Positions 1 to 8,775 of a DNA stretch of 64,000 bases are shown piece after piece (the stretch's first letter is position 1; every line of letters begins with the position of its first letter). A program made the position numbers and the translations under genes. The stretch lies in NCBI RefSeq assembly GCF_035958815.1, contig NZ_CP108383.1, positions 5,766,001-5,830,000 of the forward strand. The letters are read 5' to 3'. The notes below the pieces were generated by a model that was not told where the DNA came from, ran no database searches, and saw only the letters and a list, made by a program, of their open reading frames with translations. The stretch comes from Nocardia sp. NBC_01327 (GTDB taxonomy: Bacteria; Actinomycetota; Actinomycetes; Mycobacteriales; Mycobacteriaceae).

Positions 1-105
1 GATCTGCCGCGCCTGCTGGGCACGTCGCAGCAGCTGCAGCGCAATGCCGCGTGGCCGTCGAGTCTGGTGCTGCCGCTCGCACCCGCGGGCGCCTTCACGC
101 ACTGA
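1..105 (+). CDS. 3' end of an unidentified gene (truncated by window start)
   Basis: An open frame runs in from the window edge for 34 codons and stops at TGA 103-105. Nearly every third position is G or C, as in the neighbouring genes, so this looks like true coding sequence and not chance. The visible tail (ending PLAPAGAFTH) has no motif I recognise, so no function is offered. A strong hairpin follows 34 bases later and would end its transcript. Confidence 0.55.
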   Translation, partial: DLPRLLGTSQQLQRNAAWPSSLVLPLAPAGAFTH

Positions 106-138
106 TCGCGCCCACAGAGCCCGGGGGGAACCGGGGAG

Positions 139-173
139 GGGTGGTATGGCCGGTCGCCGCCGCCATACCACCC
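139..173 (+). terminator. hairpin terminator after the partial first gene
   Basis: A perfect 12-bp inverted repeat (GGGTGGTATGGC at 139-150, GCCATACCACCC at 162-173) with an 11-base loop sits between the truncated first gene and ephD. No long T-run follows, as is common in high-GC actinomycetes. Confidence 0.6.
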
Positions 174-257
174 TTCGACGCATTCACCCCCGATGCCGCA
201 TTCACCCCGGTGCATTGACACCCGCCTCCGCGCCCATCAAGCTGGACTCGATTCACC

Positions 258-269
258 TGTCTGAGACAG
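258..269. promoter_or_regulatory. palindromic operator TGTCTGAGACA(G) before ephD
   Basis: TGTCT-G-AGACA is a perfect odd-centred palindrome only 11 bases before the GTG start of ephD. The same 12-mer TGTCTGAGACAG recurs at 4240-4251 before the di-iron/reductase operon. The repeated use suggests one regulator, probably a TetR-type repressor, controls both units; no regulator gene for it is visible here. Confidence 0.5.
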
Positions 270-280
270 AGGAGGCAGCA

Positions 281-2041
281 GTGGCGCTGCAGACACGCAC
301 GGTGACCAATGGCGATATCGAGATCGCGGTCTACGAACAGGGCGTCCCCGAGGGACCGACCATCGTGCTGGTGCACGGCTGGCCGGATTCCCATCGCCTG
401 TGGGACAACGTCCTGCCCCATCTGATCGACCGGTTCCGGGTCGTCACGTACGACGCGCGCGGGCACGGGAGGACCACCAATCCCCAGGACCATCGCGCCT
501 TCCGGATTCCCGAGCTGGCGACCGATTTCTTCGCCGTCGCCGATGCGGTGAGCCCGCACGAGCCCGTCCATGTGCTGGCGCACGATTGGGGTTCGGTCAC
601 GGTGTGGGATGCGGTGTGCGAACCGGATGCCGAACAGCGCATCGCCTCCTTCACCTCGGTCTCCGGCCCCAATCTCGACCATGCCGGACGCTGGGCCCGC
701 CGCCGTCTCGCCCGGCCCACGCCGGGCAATCTGGTCGCGCCGCTGGCCCAATTGGCCTCGCTCGCCTATCAATTCGCCTTCATGTCGCCGGTGACCCCGC
801 CGCTGGTGCGTATGGGCCTGCGCGGCCAGGTCTTCCGTCTCGGGCTGCGCCTGGCCCAGGGCACACCGTTCGAACAGGTCACGCTCGGCGATACCTTCAC
901 CGAGGACGCCGCCAACGGCCTGCAGATCTATCGCGCGAATCTTGTGGTGGCCAAGCTCTTCTCCGCCCGCGACCGGCACACCAAGGTGCCGGTGCAGCTG
1001 ATCGTCGCCCAGTACGACCCGGCCGTGCGCCCCGCGGTCTTCGACGACGAATCCGAATGGACCGATCAGCTGTGGCGGCGGGATCTGAAAGCCGGTCACT
1101 GGGTGCCGTATTCGCATCCGCAGGTGCTGGCCCGCGCCACCGTCCAGCTCATCGACGCCGTCTCCGGGCAGGAACCCTCCCGCGAATTGCGCCGGGCCGA
1201 GGTGGGACGCACCCGCCGCCCGTTCGACGATCATCTGGTGGTGATCACCGGCGCGGGTTCGGGCATCGGCCGTGAGACGGCCCTGGCCTTCGCCCGGCTA
1301 GGGGCCGAGGTGGTCATCTCCGATATCAACGGCGATGCGGTCAAGGACACCGCGGCCATGATCGCCGAGTTCAACGGCAGCGCCTACCCCTACACCCTCG
1401 ACGTCTCCGACGAATCCGCGGTCCAGGCGCATGCCGACGAGGTCGCCGCCGTGCACGGCATTCCGGATGTGCTGGTCAACAATGCCGGAATCGGCCAGGC
1501 CGCACCGTTTCTGCGCACGCCCAGTGAGAGTTTCCGGCGCGTCCTGGACATCAATCTCTTCGGCGTGATCCACGGTTCCCGCGCCTTCGGCCGGCTCATG
1601 GCCGAGCGCGGGCTGGGCGGGCACATCGTGAATGTGTCCAGCATGGCCGCGTATACGCCGCAGCAGGGTTTCAGCGCGTACTCCACGAGCAAGTCCGCCG
1701 TGTTCACCTTCTCGGACTGCCTGCGTGCCGAACTGGCGCAGGACAATATCGGCGTCAGCACGATCTGCCCCGGCATCGTGCACACCAATATCGTTCGCAC
1801 CACCGAGTTCTCGGGTGTCACCGATGAACAGCAGCAACTGCGCCAGCGGGCCTTCGACACTCTCTACCGCCTGCGCAGCTACCCGCCCTCGAAGGTGGCG
1901 ACGGCGATAGTCCTTGCGGTACAGCGCAATCGCGCCGTGGTCCCGGTCACCCCGGAGGCGTGGGCCGCCTACTACGGCACCCGCCTCACCCCGCCGAGCC
2001 TCATGCGCTTCGGCGCCGCCCGCGCCAGCCTGGCCCGGTAG
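281..2041 (+). CDS. ephD: EphD-like epoxide hydrolase / short-chain dehydrogenase fusion
   Basis: This 586-residue protein joins an alpha/beta-hydrolase (about residues 1-300) to a short-chain dehydrogenase (about 310-586). The hydrolase half has the oxyanion motif HGWPD, an epoxide-hydrolase nucleophile (HDWGS, Asp about 102) and a late GHW histidine. The dehydrogenase half has the nucleotide motif TGAGSGIG, NNAG, and the catalytic YSTSK. Length and order match mycobacterial EphD, linked in the literature to epoxy-mycolate processing. The GTG at 281 is chosen because GAGGAGG precedes it; the open frame continues upstream without an RBS. Its 3' end overlaps the convergent reductase gene by 70 bases. 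The shared upstream palindrome suggests co-regulation with the 3.2-4.1 kb operon. Confidence 0.85.
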   Translation: MALQTRTVTNGDIEIAVYEQGVPEGPTIVLVHGWPDSHRLWDNVLPHLIDRFRVVTYDARGHGRTTNPQDHRAFRIPELATDFFAVADAVSPHEPVHVLAHDWGSVTVWDAVCEPDAEQRIASFTSVSGPNLDHAGRWARRRLARPTPGNLVAPLAQLASLAYQFAFMSPVTPPLVRMGLRGQVFRLGLRLAQGTPFEQVTLGDTFTEDAANGLQIYRANLVVAKLFSARDRHTKVPVQLIVAQYDPAVRPAVFDDESEWTDQLWRRDLKAGHWVPYSHPQVLARATVQLIDAVSGQEPSRELRRAEVGRTRRPFDDHLVVITGAGSGIGRETALAFARLGAEVVISDINGDAVKDTAAMIAEFNGSAYPYTLDVSDESAVQAHADEVAAVHGIPDVLVNNAGIGQAAPFLRTPSESFRRVLDINLFGVIHGSRAFGRLMAERGLGGHIVNVSSMAAYTPQQGFSAYSTSKSAVFTFSDCLRAELAQDNIGVSTICPGIVHTNIVRTTEFSGVTDEQQQLRQRAFDTLYRLRSYPPSKVATAIVLAVQRNRAVVPVTPEAWAAYYGTRLTPPSLMRFGAARASLAR

Positions 2042-3249
2042 CGGACGAACACCGACCGGTGCGGCAGCGGCGCCCGATCCGCCGCTGCCGCACCGGTATT
2101 CATATCCAGCACCAGCCGAGCGCCGGGCTCCGCACGCGAGACGCAGATCAGCATGTCCCCCTGCGACCGCTGGGCGTCATTGAGCACGGTGTCGCGGTGT
2201 TCGACGGTGCCGGAGAGCACCCGCACCTTGCAGGTCGTGCAGAATCCCTGCCTGCAGGAGTACGGGACGGAGGGGTCGGCCTCGGCCACCACCGCGAGCA
2301 CGCTGCGATCGGCGGGAATGTCGAGAGTTCTTCCGCCCCAGCCCAGTTGGACCGTAAACGGCTGCCCGTCCCGGATGGGCGGCGGGGCGAAGCGCTCGCA
2401 GTGCAGCTCCACGCCCGGCGCTCGCGCGACCCGCGCGGCCACCACATCCAGCAGGAGTGGCGGCCCGCAGACGTAGACGGCGATATTCGAATCCAGGTGC
2501 GGCACCAGGTCTTCGCCGCTGGGCAGGCCGGATTCGTCATCGGTGCGAATGCGCACCCGATCGCCGTATTCGGCGATCTCGTCGAGGAACGGCAGTGAAT
2601 CACGGTGGCGGCCGGTGTAGATCAGGGACCAGTCGGTGCCCGCGAGGTCCGCGGCGCGCATCATGCCCAGGATCGGGGTGATACCGATTCCGCCCGCCAC
2701 GAAACGAATTCGCCGTGCGGCCCCGGTCCGGTCGGCACCGGCGAGGGTGAGCGGGAACGCATTGCGCGGGCCCCGGACCTCCACCCGCGCACCCACCCGC
2801 ACGCTCTCGTGCAGTTCGAGGGAGCCGCTGCCACCGGTGATGCGGCGCACCGCGATTCGATAGTGGAACGGATCGTCCGGATCACCGCACAGTGAGTACT
2901 GCCGCATCCGCCCGGACGGCAGCACCACATCCAGATGCGCGCCGGGCCGCCACGCCCGCAATACCGCCCCGCGTGGATGCGCGAAGACGAAGCTGACCAC
3001 CTCATCGTCCGCGGCGACGACCTGCCGGTCGACCAGCACCAGTTCGCGGGTGTGATCGATCGGCGGCCGCACCCGGACCTGCGGTGAGCACCAGGCCAGC
3101 ACCCGCGCGCCGGGCGCGATCAGCCGGTCCGCCACCATGAGCAGCGGATCACGACGCAGCGGCGGGGCCCAGAAGGCGGGTGGCACACCGCGCCTGCGCA
3201 TTTCGGCAATGCGGCCCTCGACTGTCTGCAGCTCGGGCGCACGGGTCAT
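1972..3249 (-). CDS. ferredoxin reductase with C-terminal [2Fe-2S] domain
   Basis: A 425-residue flavoprotein electron-transfer protein of the phthalate dioxygenase reductase type. The flavin motif RQYSL is followed by the nucleotide-binding GGIGITP and YVCGPP segments, then a plant-type 2Fe-2S domain with cysteines spaced as CRQGFCTTC plus a distant C in LICVSR. It should pass electrons from NAD(P)H to a partner oxygenase. Its ATG overlaps the stop of the upstream di-iron gene (ATGA), so the two are translationally coupled and the upstream protein is the obvious partner. Mycobacterial desaturase reductases (Rv3230c type) have the same layout. The substrate is unknown. Confidence 0.85.
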   Translation of the reverse strand: MTRAPELQTVEGRIAEMRRRGVPPAFWAPPLRRDPLLMVADRLIAPGARVLAWCSPQVRVRPPIDHTRELVLVDRQVVAADDEVVSFVFAHPRGAVLRAWRPGAHLDVVLPSGRMRQYSLCGDPDDPFHYRIAVRRITGGSGSLELHESVRVGARVEVRGPRNAFPLTLAGADRTGAARRIRFVAGGIGITPILGMMRAADLAGTDWSLIYTGRHRDSLPFLDEIAEYGDRVRIRTDDESGLPSGEDLVPHLDSNIAVYVCGPPLLLDVVAARVARAPGVELHCERFAPPPIRDGQPFTVQLGWGGRTLDIPADRSVLAVVAEADPSVPYSCRQGFCTTCKVRVLSGTVEHRDTVLNDAQRSQGDMLICVSRAEPGARLVLDMNTGAAAADRAPLPHRSVFVRYRARLARAAPKRMRLGGVRRVP

Positions 3250-4124
3250 GACGCGTGCGCCAGCTTGGCGGCCGGAGACTTGGCCAGATAGGCGACCGCC
3301 TGACCGGTATCGCCGGTGTTCTCGGGGTCGTAATCCGAGCGCACGAAGGAAGCGAAGCCACTGCCGATCAAACGCCACGGCGGCAGCACCCCGCGCCGTA
3401 TTCCACTGCCGATCTCCCGGAACACCTTGACCGGACCTATTTTCGGCATGGTCGGATCCTTGCGGGTGAGCCACCACGCGACAGCGATCAATCCCGCCGG
3501 CAGGCCCACACTGCTGCCCAGATAGAGGGTGACCAGCCGCGGCCGCCGCGCCCCGAAGTAGCGCGCCACATTCCAGGCGACGCTGCGGTGCTCCACCTCT
3601 TCGGCGCCGTGCCAGCGGAACAGATCGGTCAGGGCGGGATCGGCGTCCAGGGCCTCGAAATCCTGATTGAGAATCCAGTCCCCGCCCAGCGCCGTGAAGT
3701 GTTCGAGCCCGGCGATCAGTGCCAGCATCTGCACCACGACCCGGTGCCGCAGCTGCTCCGGTAGCGTGTCCAGCCGCGCGATGGCACGGTCGAACAGGTA
3801 CTCGGCCTCGGTCATCATGGGTTCGGGATCGATTCCGTGCCGCTGCAGGAACTCCCAGACGGCCTGATTGTGCGATTCGGCGTGCACGGCCTCCTGCCCC
3901 ATGAAACCGATCATCTGCTCGCGCAATTCGTCATCGGCCACGTACGGCAGTGCGCGCCGGAACATTTCGACGAAGCCGCGCTCACCGATCGGCAGAATCA
4001 GATTGAGTCCCGAGATGGCGTGGGAGGCAATGGGTTCCCCGGGAATCCAGTGCAGCGGAGACGCGGTGAAATCGAAGTGCACCTCGCGCGGCCGCAGTGC
4101 GACCCTGCCCACCTGCTCGTTCAT
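3246..4124 (-). CDS. PF10118-type ferritin-like di-iron protein (annotated elsewhere as metal-dependent hydrolase)
   Basis: A 292-residue protein of the family usually called predicted metal-dependent hydrolase. Its ligand pattern is that of a four-helix di-iron enzyme: E48 (GER), E78-xx-H81 (EAVH), E141 (LEHF) and E176-xx-H179 (EVEH), followed by a hydrophobic stretch near residues 205-222. With a coupled [2Fe-2S] reductase directly downstream, a di-iron oxygenase or desaturase acting on a lipid is a better guess than hydrolysis, but that is inference. The start is set by GGAGGAGC just upstream; the longer frame to 4235 has no RBS. The shared palindrome at 4240 probably controls the pair. 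Confidence 0.75.
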   Translation of the reverse strand: MNEQVGRVALRPREVHFDFTASPLHWIPGEPIASHAISGLNLILPIGERGFVEMFRRALPYVADDELREQMIGFMGQEAVHAESHNQAVWEFLQRHGIDPEPMMTEAEYLFDRAIARLDTLPEQLRHRVVVQMLALIAGLEHFTALGGDWILNQDFEALDADPALTDLFRWHGAEEVEHRSVAWNVARYFGARRPRLVTLYLGSSVGLPAGLIAVAWWLTRKDPTMPKIGPVKVFREIGSGIRRGVLPPWRLIGSGFASFVRSDYDPENTGDTGQAVAYLAKSPAAKLAHAS

Positions 4125-4239
4125 GATCGCTCCTCCGTCCGGCCGCGGGACAGCCTCATTGCCGTCCGGGCCACCGCGACGCTTCGCCTGCCCCCAGTCT
4201 CGGACAGTTGGGGAGCATTGTCCACGATTCGGCATTATT

Positions 4240-4251
4240 TGTCTGAGACAG
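4240..4251. promoter_or_regulatory. second copy of the TGTCTGAGACAG operator
   Basis: An identical 12-mer to the one before ephD, lying in the 273-bp gap between the divergent di-iron gene (start 4124) and the AarF-like kinase gene (start 4398). It is about 115 bases from the di-iron start and 146 from the kinase start, so it could serve either promoter. The rest of the gap shows no other clear element. Confidence 0.5.
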
Positions 4252-4397
4252 TCAGTCTGGATGATCTTGGGCGAGACCCTGTTTCCGGCCGGTCTGTCCG
4301 CCCTGTCCGACCATGAGCAAAATCAGCGGCCACTTTCGGCTTCCGATGATGATCGGCCGCATGACACACTGAGACACCCGATCTTGGGAGGTCCCCT

Positions 4398-5873
4398 ATG
4401 CCCGAACCGCGCCCGGGCGGCTTCCGGCGACTGCGCCGCCGCGCCGAATCCGACACCGTCGGACAGCCGCCGACCCGAGCGACCGTGCGCAATGCCAAGA
4501 TCGTCGCCCTGCCGGTCGCCTATGCGGCGCGGCGCGCGGGCGGTCTGGGCCGCCGGGCGCTGGGGCAGCCGGCCCGCGAGGTCGAGCTCGATATCCAGGC
4601 GCGCACCGCACAGCACATGTTCGAGGTGCTCGGTGAACTGAAGGGTTGCGCGGCGAAATTCGGCCAGGTGCTCGCACTCTACGAATTGGCGCTTCCCGCC
4701 GAGCTCGGTGCGCCCTATCGGGAGGCCTTGAGCCAGCTGCAGGATTCCACCCCGGCCATGCTCCCGGGCGCGGTGTACGAGGCGATGGCCGCGAGTATGG
4801 GCGCGAATTGGCGGGATCGATTCACCTCCTTCGAACCGCGTTCCTGCGCCGCCGCCTCGGTCGGCCAGGTGCATCGCGCGGTCTGGAGCGACGGCCGCCC
4901 CGTCGCGGTCAAGATCATGTACCCGGGTGCCCGCGAATCGGTGCAGTCCGATCTCGCGCAGATCCGCCGACTCGCACCCCTGGCAACGGTTTTCATGCCG
5001 GTGGCCGATACCCGGGCACTGGCGGACGCGTTCACCGAATGCATCACCGAAGAGCTCGACTACGCCAAAGAGGCTGCCGCACAGCGGGTTTTCGCCGAGG
5101 CCTACGCCGACGACCCGGACTTCGCCGTCCCCCGGGTGGTGCACCAGCAGGGTGATGTGCTGATCAGCGAATGGCTCGACGGTATTCCGCTGCCGCGCAT
5201 CATCGCCTCCGGGGACCAGTCCGAGAAGGACCGGGTCGGCCTGCTGCTCCTGCGGTTCGTGGTCTCCAGCTTCGCCCGCACCGGGCTGCTCTACAGCGAT
5301 CCGCACCCCGGCAATTTCCGGGTCTTGCGCGACGGCCGACTGGGCATCGTCGATTACGGCGCCTGCCCACCCTTCCCGTCGGACTTCCCCACGGTGGTCG
5401 GCGAGATCGCCGATGCGGCGCTCAACGGGTCCAACACCATGCTGGAGGCGGTGCTGCGCGGGCACGGATTCATCTGCGCCGACGGCGATTTCGATATCGA
5501 CGGACTGGTCGCCATGACCGCGCCCATCCGCGAGATCACCCTGCAGCACACCTCCCACCTGACCACCGCATGGTTGCGCAAGCAGGTCCTGCGCGCCACC
5601 GAGCCACGGCTGTCGAACGTCAGCAGGCAACTCACCTCACCGCCGGAGTACACCCCGATCGGGCGCACCATTCTGGCCGGGGCCGGGGTGCTGTGCCAGC
5701 TGGGCATCGAGGGGCCCCTGCGCGATGAGCTGCACGCCTACCTACCGGAGTGGCGGGCGGCGGTCGAGCGCTTTCACCTGGGTGAGGGTCCCGCGGCCGG
5801 TACCCTCGCACGCGCGGGGGTACCGGTCACAGATGCATCCATTTCGGCCACAGCTGTGACCACGATTTCTTGA
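4398..5873 (+). CDS. ABC1/AarF/UbiB-family atypical kinase
   Basis: A 491-residue ADCK/UbiB-family protein. Visible hallmarks are the KFGQ motif that covers the active site, an alanine-rich loop (AAASVGQVH) in place of the usual glycine loop, VAVK, a catalytic loop DPHPGN, and a metal-binding DYG. Such proteins are ATPases or kinases linked to isoprenoid lipid and quinone metabolism; in mycobacteria the role is poorly defined. The ATG follows GGGAGG with good spacing. Its last 47 bases overlap the convergent glycosyltransferase gene. It diverges from the di-iron operon. Confidence 0.85.
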   Translation: MPEPRPGGFRRLRRRAESDTVGQPPTRATVRNAKIVALPVAYAARRAGGLGRRALGQPAREVELDIQARTAQHMFEVLGELKGCAAKFGQVLALYELALPAELGAPYREALSQLQDSTPAMLPGAVYEAMAASMGANWRDRFTSFEPRSCAAASVGQVHRAVWSDGRPVAVKIMYPGARESVQSDLAQIRRLAPLATVFMPVADTRALADAFTECITEELDYAKEAAAQRVFAEAYADDPDFAVPRVVHQQGDVLISEWLDGIPLPRIIASGDQSEKDRVGLLLLRFVVSSFARTGLLYSDPHPGNFRVLRDGRLGIVDYGACPPFPSDFPTVVGEIADAALNGSNTMLEAVLRGHGFICADGDFDIDGLVAMTAPIREITLQHTSHLTTAWLRKQVLRATEPRLSNVSRQLTSPPEYTPIGRTILAGAGVLCQLGIEGPLRDELHAYLPEWRAAVERFHLGEGPAAGTLARAGVPVTDASISATAVTTIS

Positions 5874-7380
5874 TCCCGGTGCACTTCCAGATCGTGACGT
5901 TCTGCGTATTGCCCGGGAAACCGATGCGGGTGTTCACCTTTCCCACCGGTTCGACGTGGTCGAACTGGCCGCGCAGCACCGCCTCGTAGCTGCCCACGGC
6001 CAGTACGGCGGTGGCGTCGTCCGGCGGTGCGCCGAAGTAGCCGAAACCCCGGCTCGGGCTGTAGATATCCGGCAGCTGTTTGCGGCCGAACTCATCCAGT
6101 GCCGCTGCCTGCCAATAGGTATCGGTAATGATGACGGCATTGGACTGCTCCTGCCGGCTGAGCCCGTCGAAGGCGCGATCCACCTCCTCGGTGAGTTCGC
6201 GCCAGCCGAAGGATCCGTAGACGCCGATATTGACGGCCGCCTCGGCATCGTCGACCGGCGGGCGCACCGAATCGGCCGAACGCCAGGGTGTGGAGTACAG
6301 CACGAAAGCCGCTGCGCAGACGGCCAATATCGTGACGAGGGCGATCAAGAACCGCCGCCCGCCGCTCCCCATCCGCTCGGTGGTCGTCACCACACCCACC
6401 GCACCGGCGGCGATCAGAACGGCGTACATCCCGGCGGCATAGTAGATCCGGCCGCCGGTGATCAGGAACGCCAGGAACAGCAGGATCAGCGTGACACCCA
6501 GAAAACGATAGGGCCGCAACGACTCCCACGCCAGCAAAACCCACAGCCCGTACAGCAGCAGGAGCGCGCCCAGGAATCCGGCCAGGCTCACCGACATCGG
6601 CACGAACTGCAGGCGCCCGCCGAGAATCCCCTGCTCCGCGCCGATCACCCGGCCCATCTCGAGCTGCGGCCAGTCGTGGCGGGACTGCCACAGCAATTCC
6701 GGCACCGTCACCAGCACCACGATCACACCGCCGAGCCACAGCAGCGGTCGCCGCACCAGATCGCGCGGCCCGAACACCAGGCTGCTCGCGGCCACGGCCA
6801 GCCAGAAGAAGGGAATCAGCCACTTCACCTGCATATCGATCGCCGTCACCAGGGCGGCTGCGAGGAGTAACCGGTCCTCGCGGGTGCGGACCCAGCGCAC
6901 CACCAGCCAGGTGATGATCACCCACAGCGCGGTGTCGACGGCATTGGTCGTCAGCATGGCGCCCTGCAGCAGCAGGAACGGTGAGGTCGCGTATCCGGTG
7001 GCCGCGAGCGCCTGCGCCCAGCGTCCGCCGCCGAATTCGCGGGCGAGCATGGCGCACAGGATGATTGCGGTCACCGTGAGCGCGACCGAGGGCAGTCGCA
7101 GGACGAAGAACGATTCCGGGGCGAGGATATCCATGAACCGCGCCACCATCGGCAGCACCGGACCCTGATCGGCGTATCCGAACGAGGGCCGCCGGCCGGC
7201 CGCCAGGAAGTACAGCTCATCACCGAAGTAGCCGTACCGCGTCGCCGAGAGCAGCAACACCACAGCGGCCGGAACGGCCACCGCGGCGACCGCAGGCCAC
7301 GACAGGGCCGGGCGCTCGTGAAATGACGTTTTCCGGCTGGTCGGATTCGGTTGCGCGGGGCTGTCCACCACATCGGTCAT
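5827..7380 (-). CDS. GT39-type (PMT/ArnT-like) membrane glycosyltransferase, copy 1
   Basis: About 517 residues with many predicted membrane helices and the loop-1 acidic motif GDELYF expected of GT-C enzymes that use polyprenyl-phosphate sugars. The C-terminal third is a soluble domain (PSRGFGYFG region). It is clearly paralogous to the protein at 13.6-15.1 kb: the GYFGDELYF, YADQGP, MQVKWLIPFFW and YSPSRGFGYFG segments are shared. The ATG at 7380 has AGGAG 7 bases upstream; an ATG two codons earlier is too close to it. It is divergent from the reductase gene at 7585. Donor and acceptor are unknown. Confidence 0.8.
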   Translation of the reverse strand: MTDVVDSPAQPNPTSRKTSFHERPALSWPAVAAVAVPAAVVLLLSATRYGYFGDELYFLAAGRRPSFGYADQGPVLPMVARFMDILAPESFFVLRLPSVALTVTAIILCAMLAREFGGGRWAQALAATGYATSPFLLLQGAMLTTNAVDTALWVIITWLVVRWVRTREDRLLLAAALVTAIDMQVKWLIPFFWLAVAASSLVFGPRDLVRRPLLWLGGVIVVLVTVPELLWQSRHDWPQLEMGRVIGAEQGILGGRLQFVPMSVSLAGFLGALLLLYGLWVLLAWESLRPYRFLGVTLILLFLAFLITGGRIYYAAGMYAVLIAAGAVGVVTTTERMGSGGRRFLIALVTILAVCAAAFVLYSTPWRSADSVRPPVDDAEAAVNIGVYGSFGWRELTEEVDRAFDGLSRQEQSNAVIITDTYWQAAALDEFGRKQLPDIYSPSRGFGYFGAPPDDATAVLAVGSYEAVLRGQFDHVEPVGKVNTRIGFPGNTQNVTIWKCTGIKKSWSQLWPKWMHL

Positions 7381-7584
7381 CGGCATACTCCTGCATGGCG
7401 GGTACTGCTCGAAGTGACAAAAGCGGTCAGTGGCGAATGTACAGCGTCCTGCGGAGGGCTCCCGCACACGAAACACCCTGCGGTCCGTGCCGCGGCGCGC
7501 ACCGCCGCTCGGACGGGTCCCGGAGTTCTATACTCGAACGTGCATGCGCCTGTCGCGCAACGCATTTCCGTCGAGGAGACCGGC

Positions 7585-8088
7585 ATGCCCGAACCCACCC
7601 CCGAAACCAATCCGTACGGCACGCCCACCACCACCGGGCCGGAACCGATCCGGTCCTATCAGGGCGTGCTCAATACCGTCATCCGCACGCTGCTGAACGT
7701 CCCCATCATCGGCAACCAGCTGGGCAAGCGGCTGGTCACCCTGCATGTGACCGGCCGTAAGTCCGGCAAGGTCTACGACGTTCCCGTCGCGTACACGCGG
7801 CACGAGGGGGATCTGCTCATCGGCACCTCCAAACGCCCGTGGGTGCGCAATATCCGCAAGGGCGTCCCGATCGAGGTCTCCCTGGGCGGCCCGCAGCGCA
7901 GCGCAGACGCCGAGGTGTTCGAGGACAGTGAATCGGTCATGCGGCTCTACGACCTCATTGCCCGCGACAATAAGCAGAACGCCAAATTCAACGGCATCGG
8001 CTTCGATCCGGACGGCAGTCCGCACCAGGCCGATATCTACCAGACCTGGCAGCAGGGCGGCGTGGTCATTCGGGTCACCCTGCGCTGA
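7585..8088 (+). CDS. F420-type (Ddn-like) nitroreductase family protein
   Basis: A 167-residue protein of the deazaflavin (F420H2)-dependent reductase family, whose members reduce quinones, nitro compounds or fatty acids. The segment VTGRKSGKVYDVPV is the family's conserved beta-strand and cofactor-phosphate region, and IRKG and the C-terminal hydrophobic strand also fit. GAGGAG lies just upstream of the ATG, so this start is preferred over the long upstream open frame. A degenerate 22-bp repeat begins in its stop codon. Confidence 0.8.
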   Translation: MPEPTPETNPYGTPTTTGPEPIRSYQGVLNTVIRTLLNVPIIGNQLGKRLVTLHVTGRKSGKVYDVPVAYTRHEGDLLIGTSKRPWVRNIRKGVPIEVSLGGPQRSADAEVFEDSESVMRLYDLIARDNKQNAKFNGIGFDPDGSPHQADIYQTWQQGGVVIRVTLR

Positions 8089-8196
8089 ACCGACTCCGGC
8101 GCACAACCCGAACCGACTCGGCGCACGATCGAGCCGCCTCCGGCTCACGGTGGAACCGCATCAGGCGCACGGCTGATCCGACTCCGGCGCACGCCG
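8087..8196. repeat. five degenerate ~22-bp tandem repeats
   Basis: Five consecutive units starting near 8087, 8110, 8131, 8153 and 8175 share the core CCGnnTCnGGCnCAC. They fill the gap between the two convergent F420-type reductase genes almost exactly and end in CGGCTCGG/CCGAGCC-like sequence that could fold. They may act as a terminator region or be decayed minisatellite DNA. Confidence 0.5.
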
Positions 8197-8216
8197 AGCC
8201 GGAGCGTGACGCCGCT

Positions 8217-8597
8217 CTACTTCGCGATGTGCGCCTGGACGTAGTCGGCTGCGGACAATCCCACCAGCACTTGGCGAACCACCGGCGGCGCCCAGGCGGC
8301 CGACGCGTCGTGTCCCAGGACCGGATCGCTCAGGGGCACGATGCGCCCCCGCGTCTCGAGCTCGAATTTGCCCGCCGCGCGAATGTTCTTCAGCCAGTCC
8401 ACATCCCGGCCGTAGGTGAGCGCGATGCGGTAGCCGTCGCCGCGCCGGAACACCGTCACCGGCGACCGGTAGACACGGCCGGATTTGCGCCCGACGTGGA
8501 TTACGATCCCGAATCCGGGTGCGATGCGCGCCATGACGCCGAGCACGGGATTGGTGATCCGCCGATTGATTCTCGCGAGCGCCCGTGGCAGCGGCAT
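8217..8597 (-). CDS. F420-type nitroreductase family protein (short)
   Basis: A 126-residue member of the same fold as the gene at 7585, recognisable from VGRKSGRVYRSPVT and a GRDVDWLKNIRAAG segment where the family contacts F420. The two are paralogues only at family level. AGAGGA lies 6 bases upstream of the ATG. It converges on the 7585 gene and diverges from the Nudix gene. The substrate is unknown. Confidence 0.75.
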   Translation of the reverse strand: MPLPRALARINRRITNPVLGVMARIAPGFGIVIHVGRKSGRVYRSPVTVFRRGDGYRIALTYGRDVDWLKNIRAAGKFELETRGRIVPLSDPVLGHDASAAWAPPVVRQVLVGLSAADYVQAHIAK

Positions 8598-8775
8598 ATC
8601 TCGTCCTCTCGACAGTGAGATCCTCGCCGTTGCTCAGCAGCGCAGCAGAGATCAAAACGGTTGCGTCCCAGACATTACGCCGCCACCGCACGGTCCGGGC
8701 GGCATCGCCGTACCCCACCCTGGTTAGGGTGCACCTGAGACCGCCGGCCCCGCGGCGGCACAGGAGGGAGCCCTC

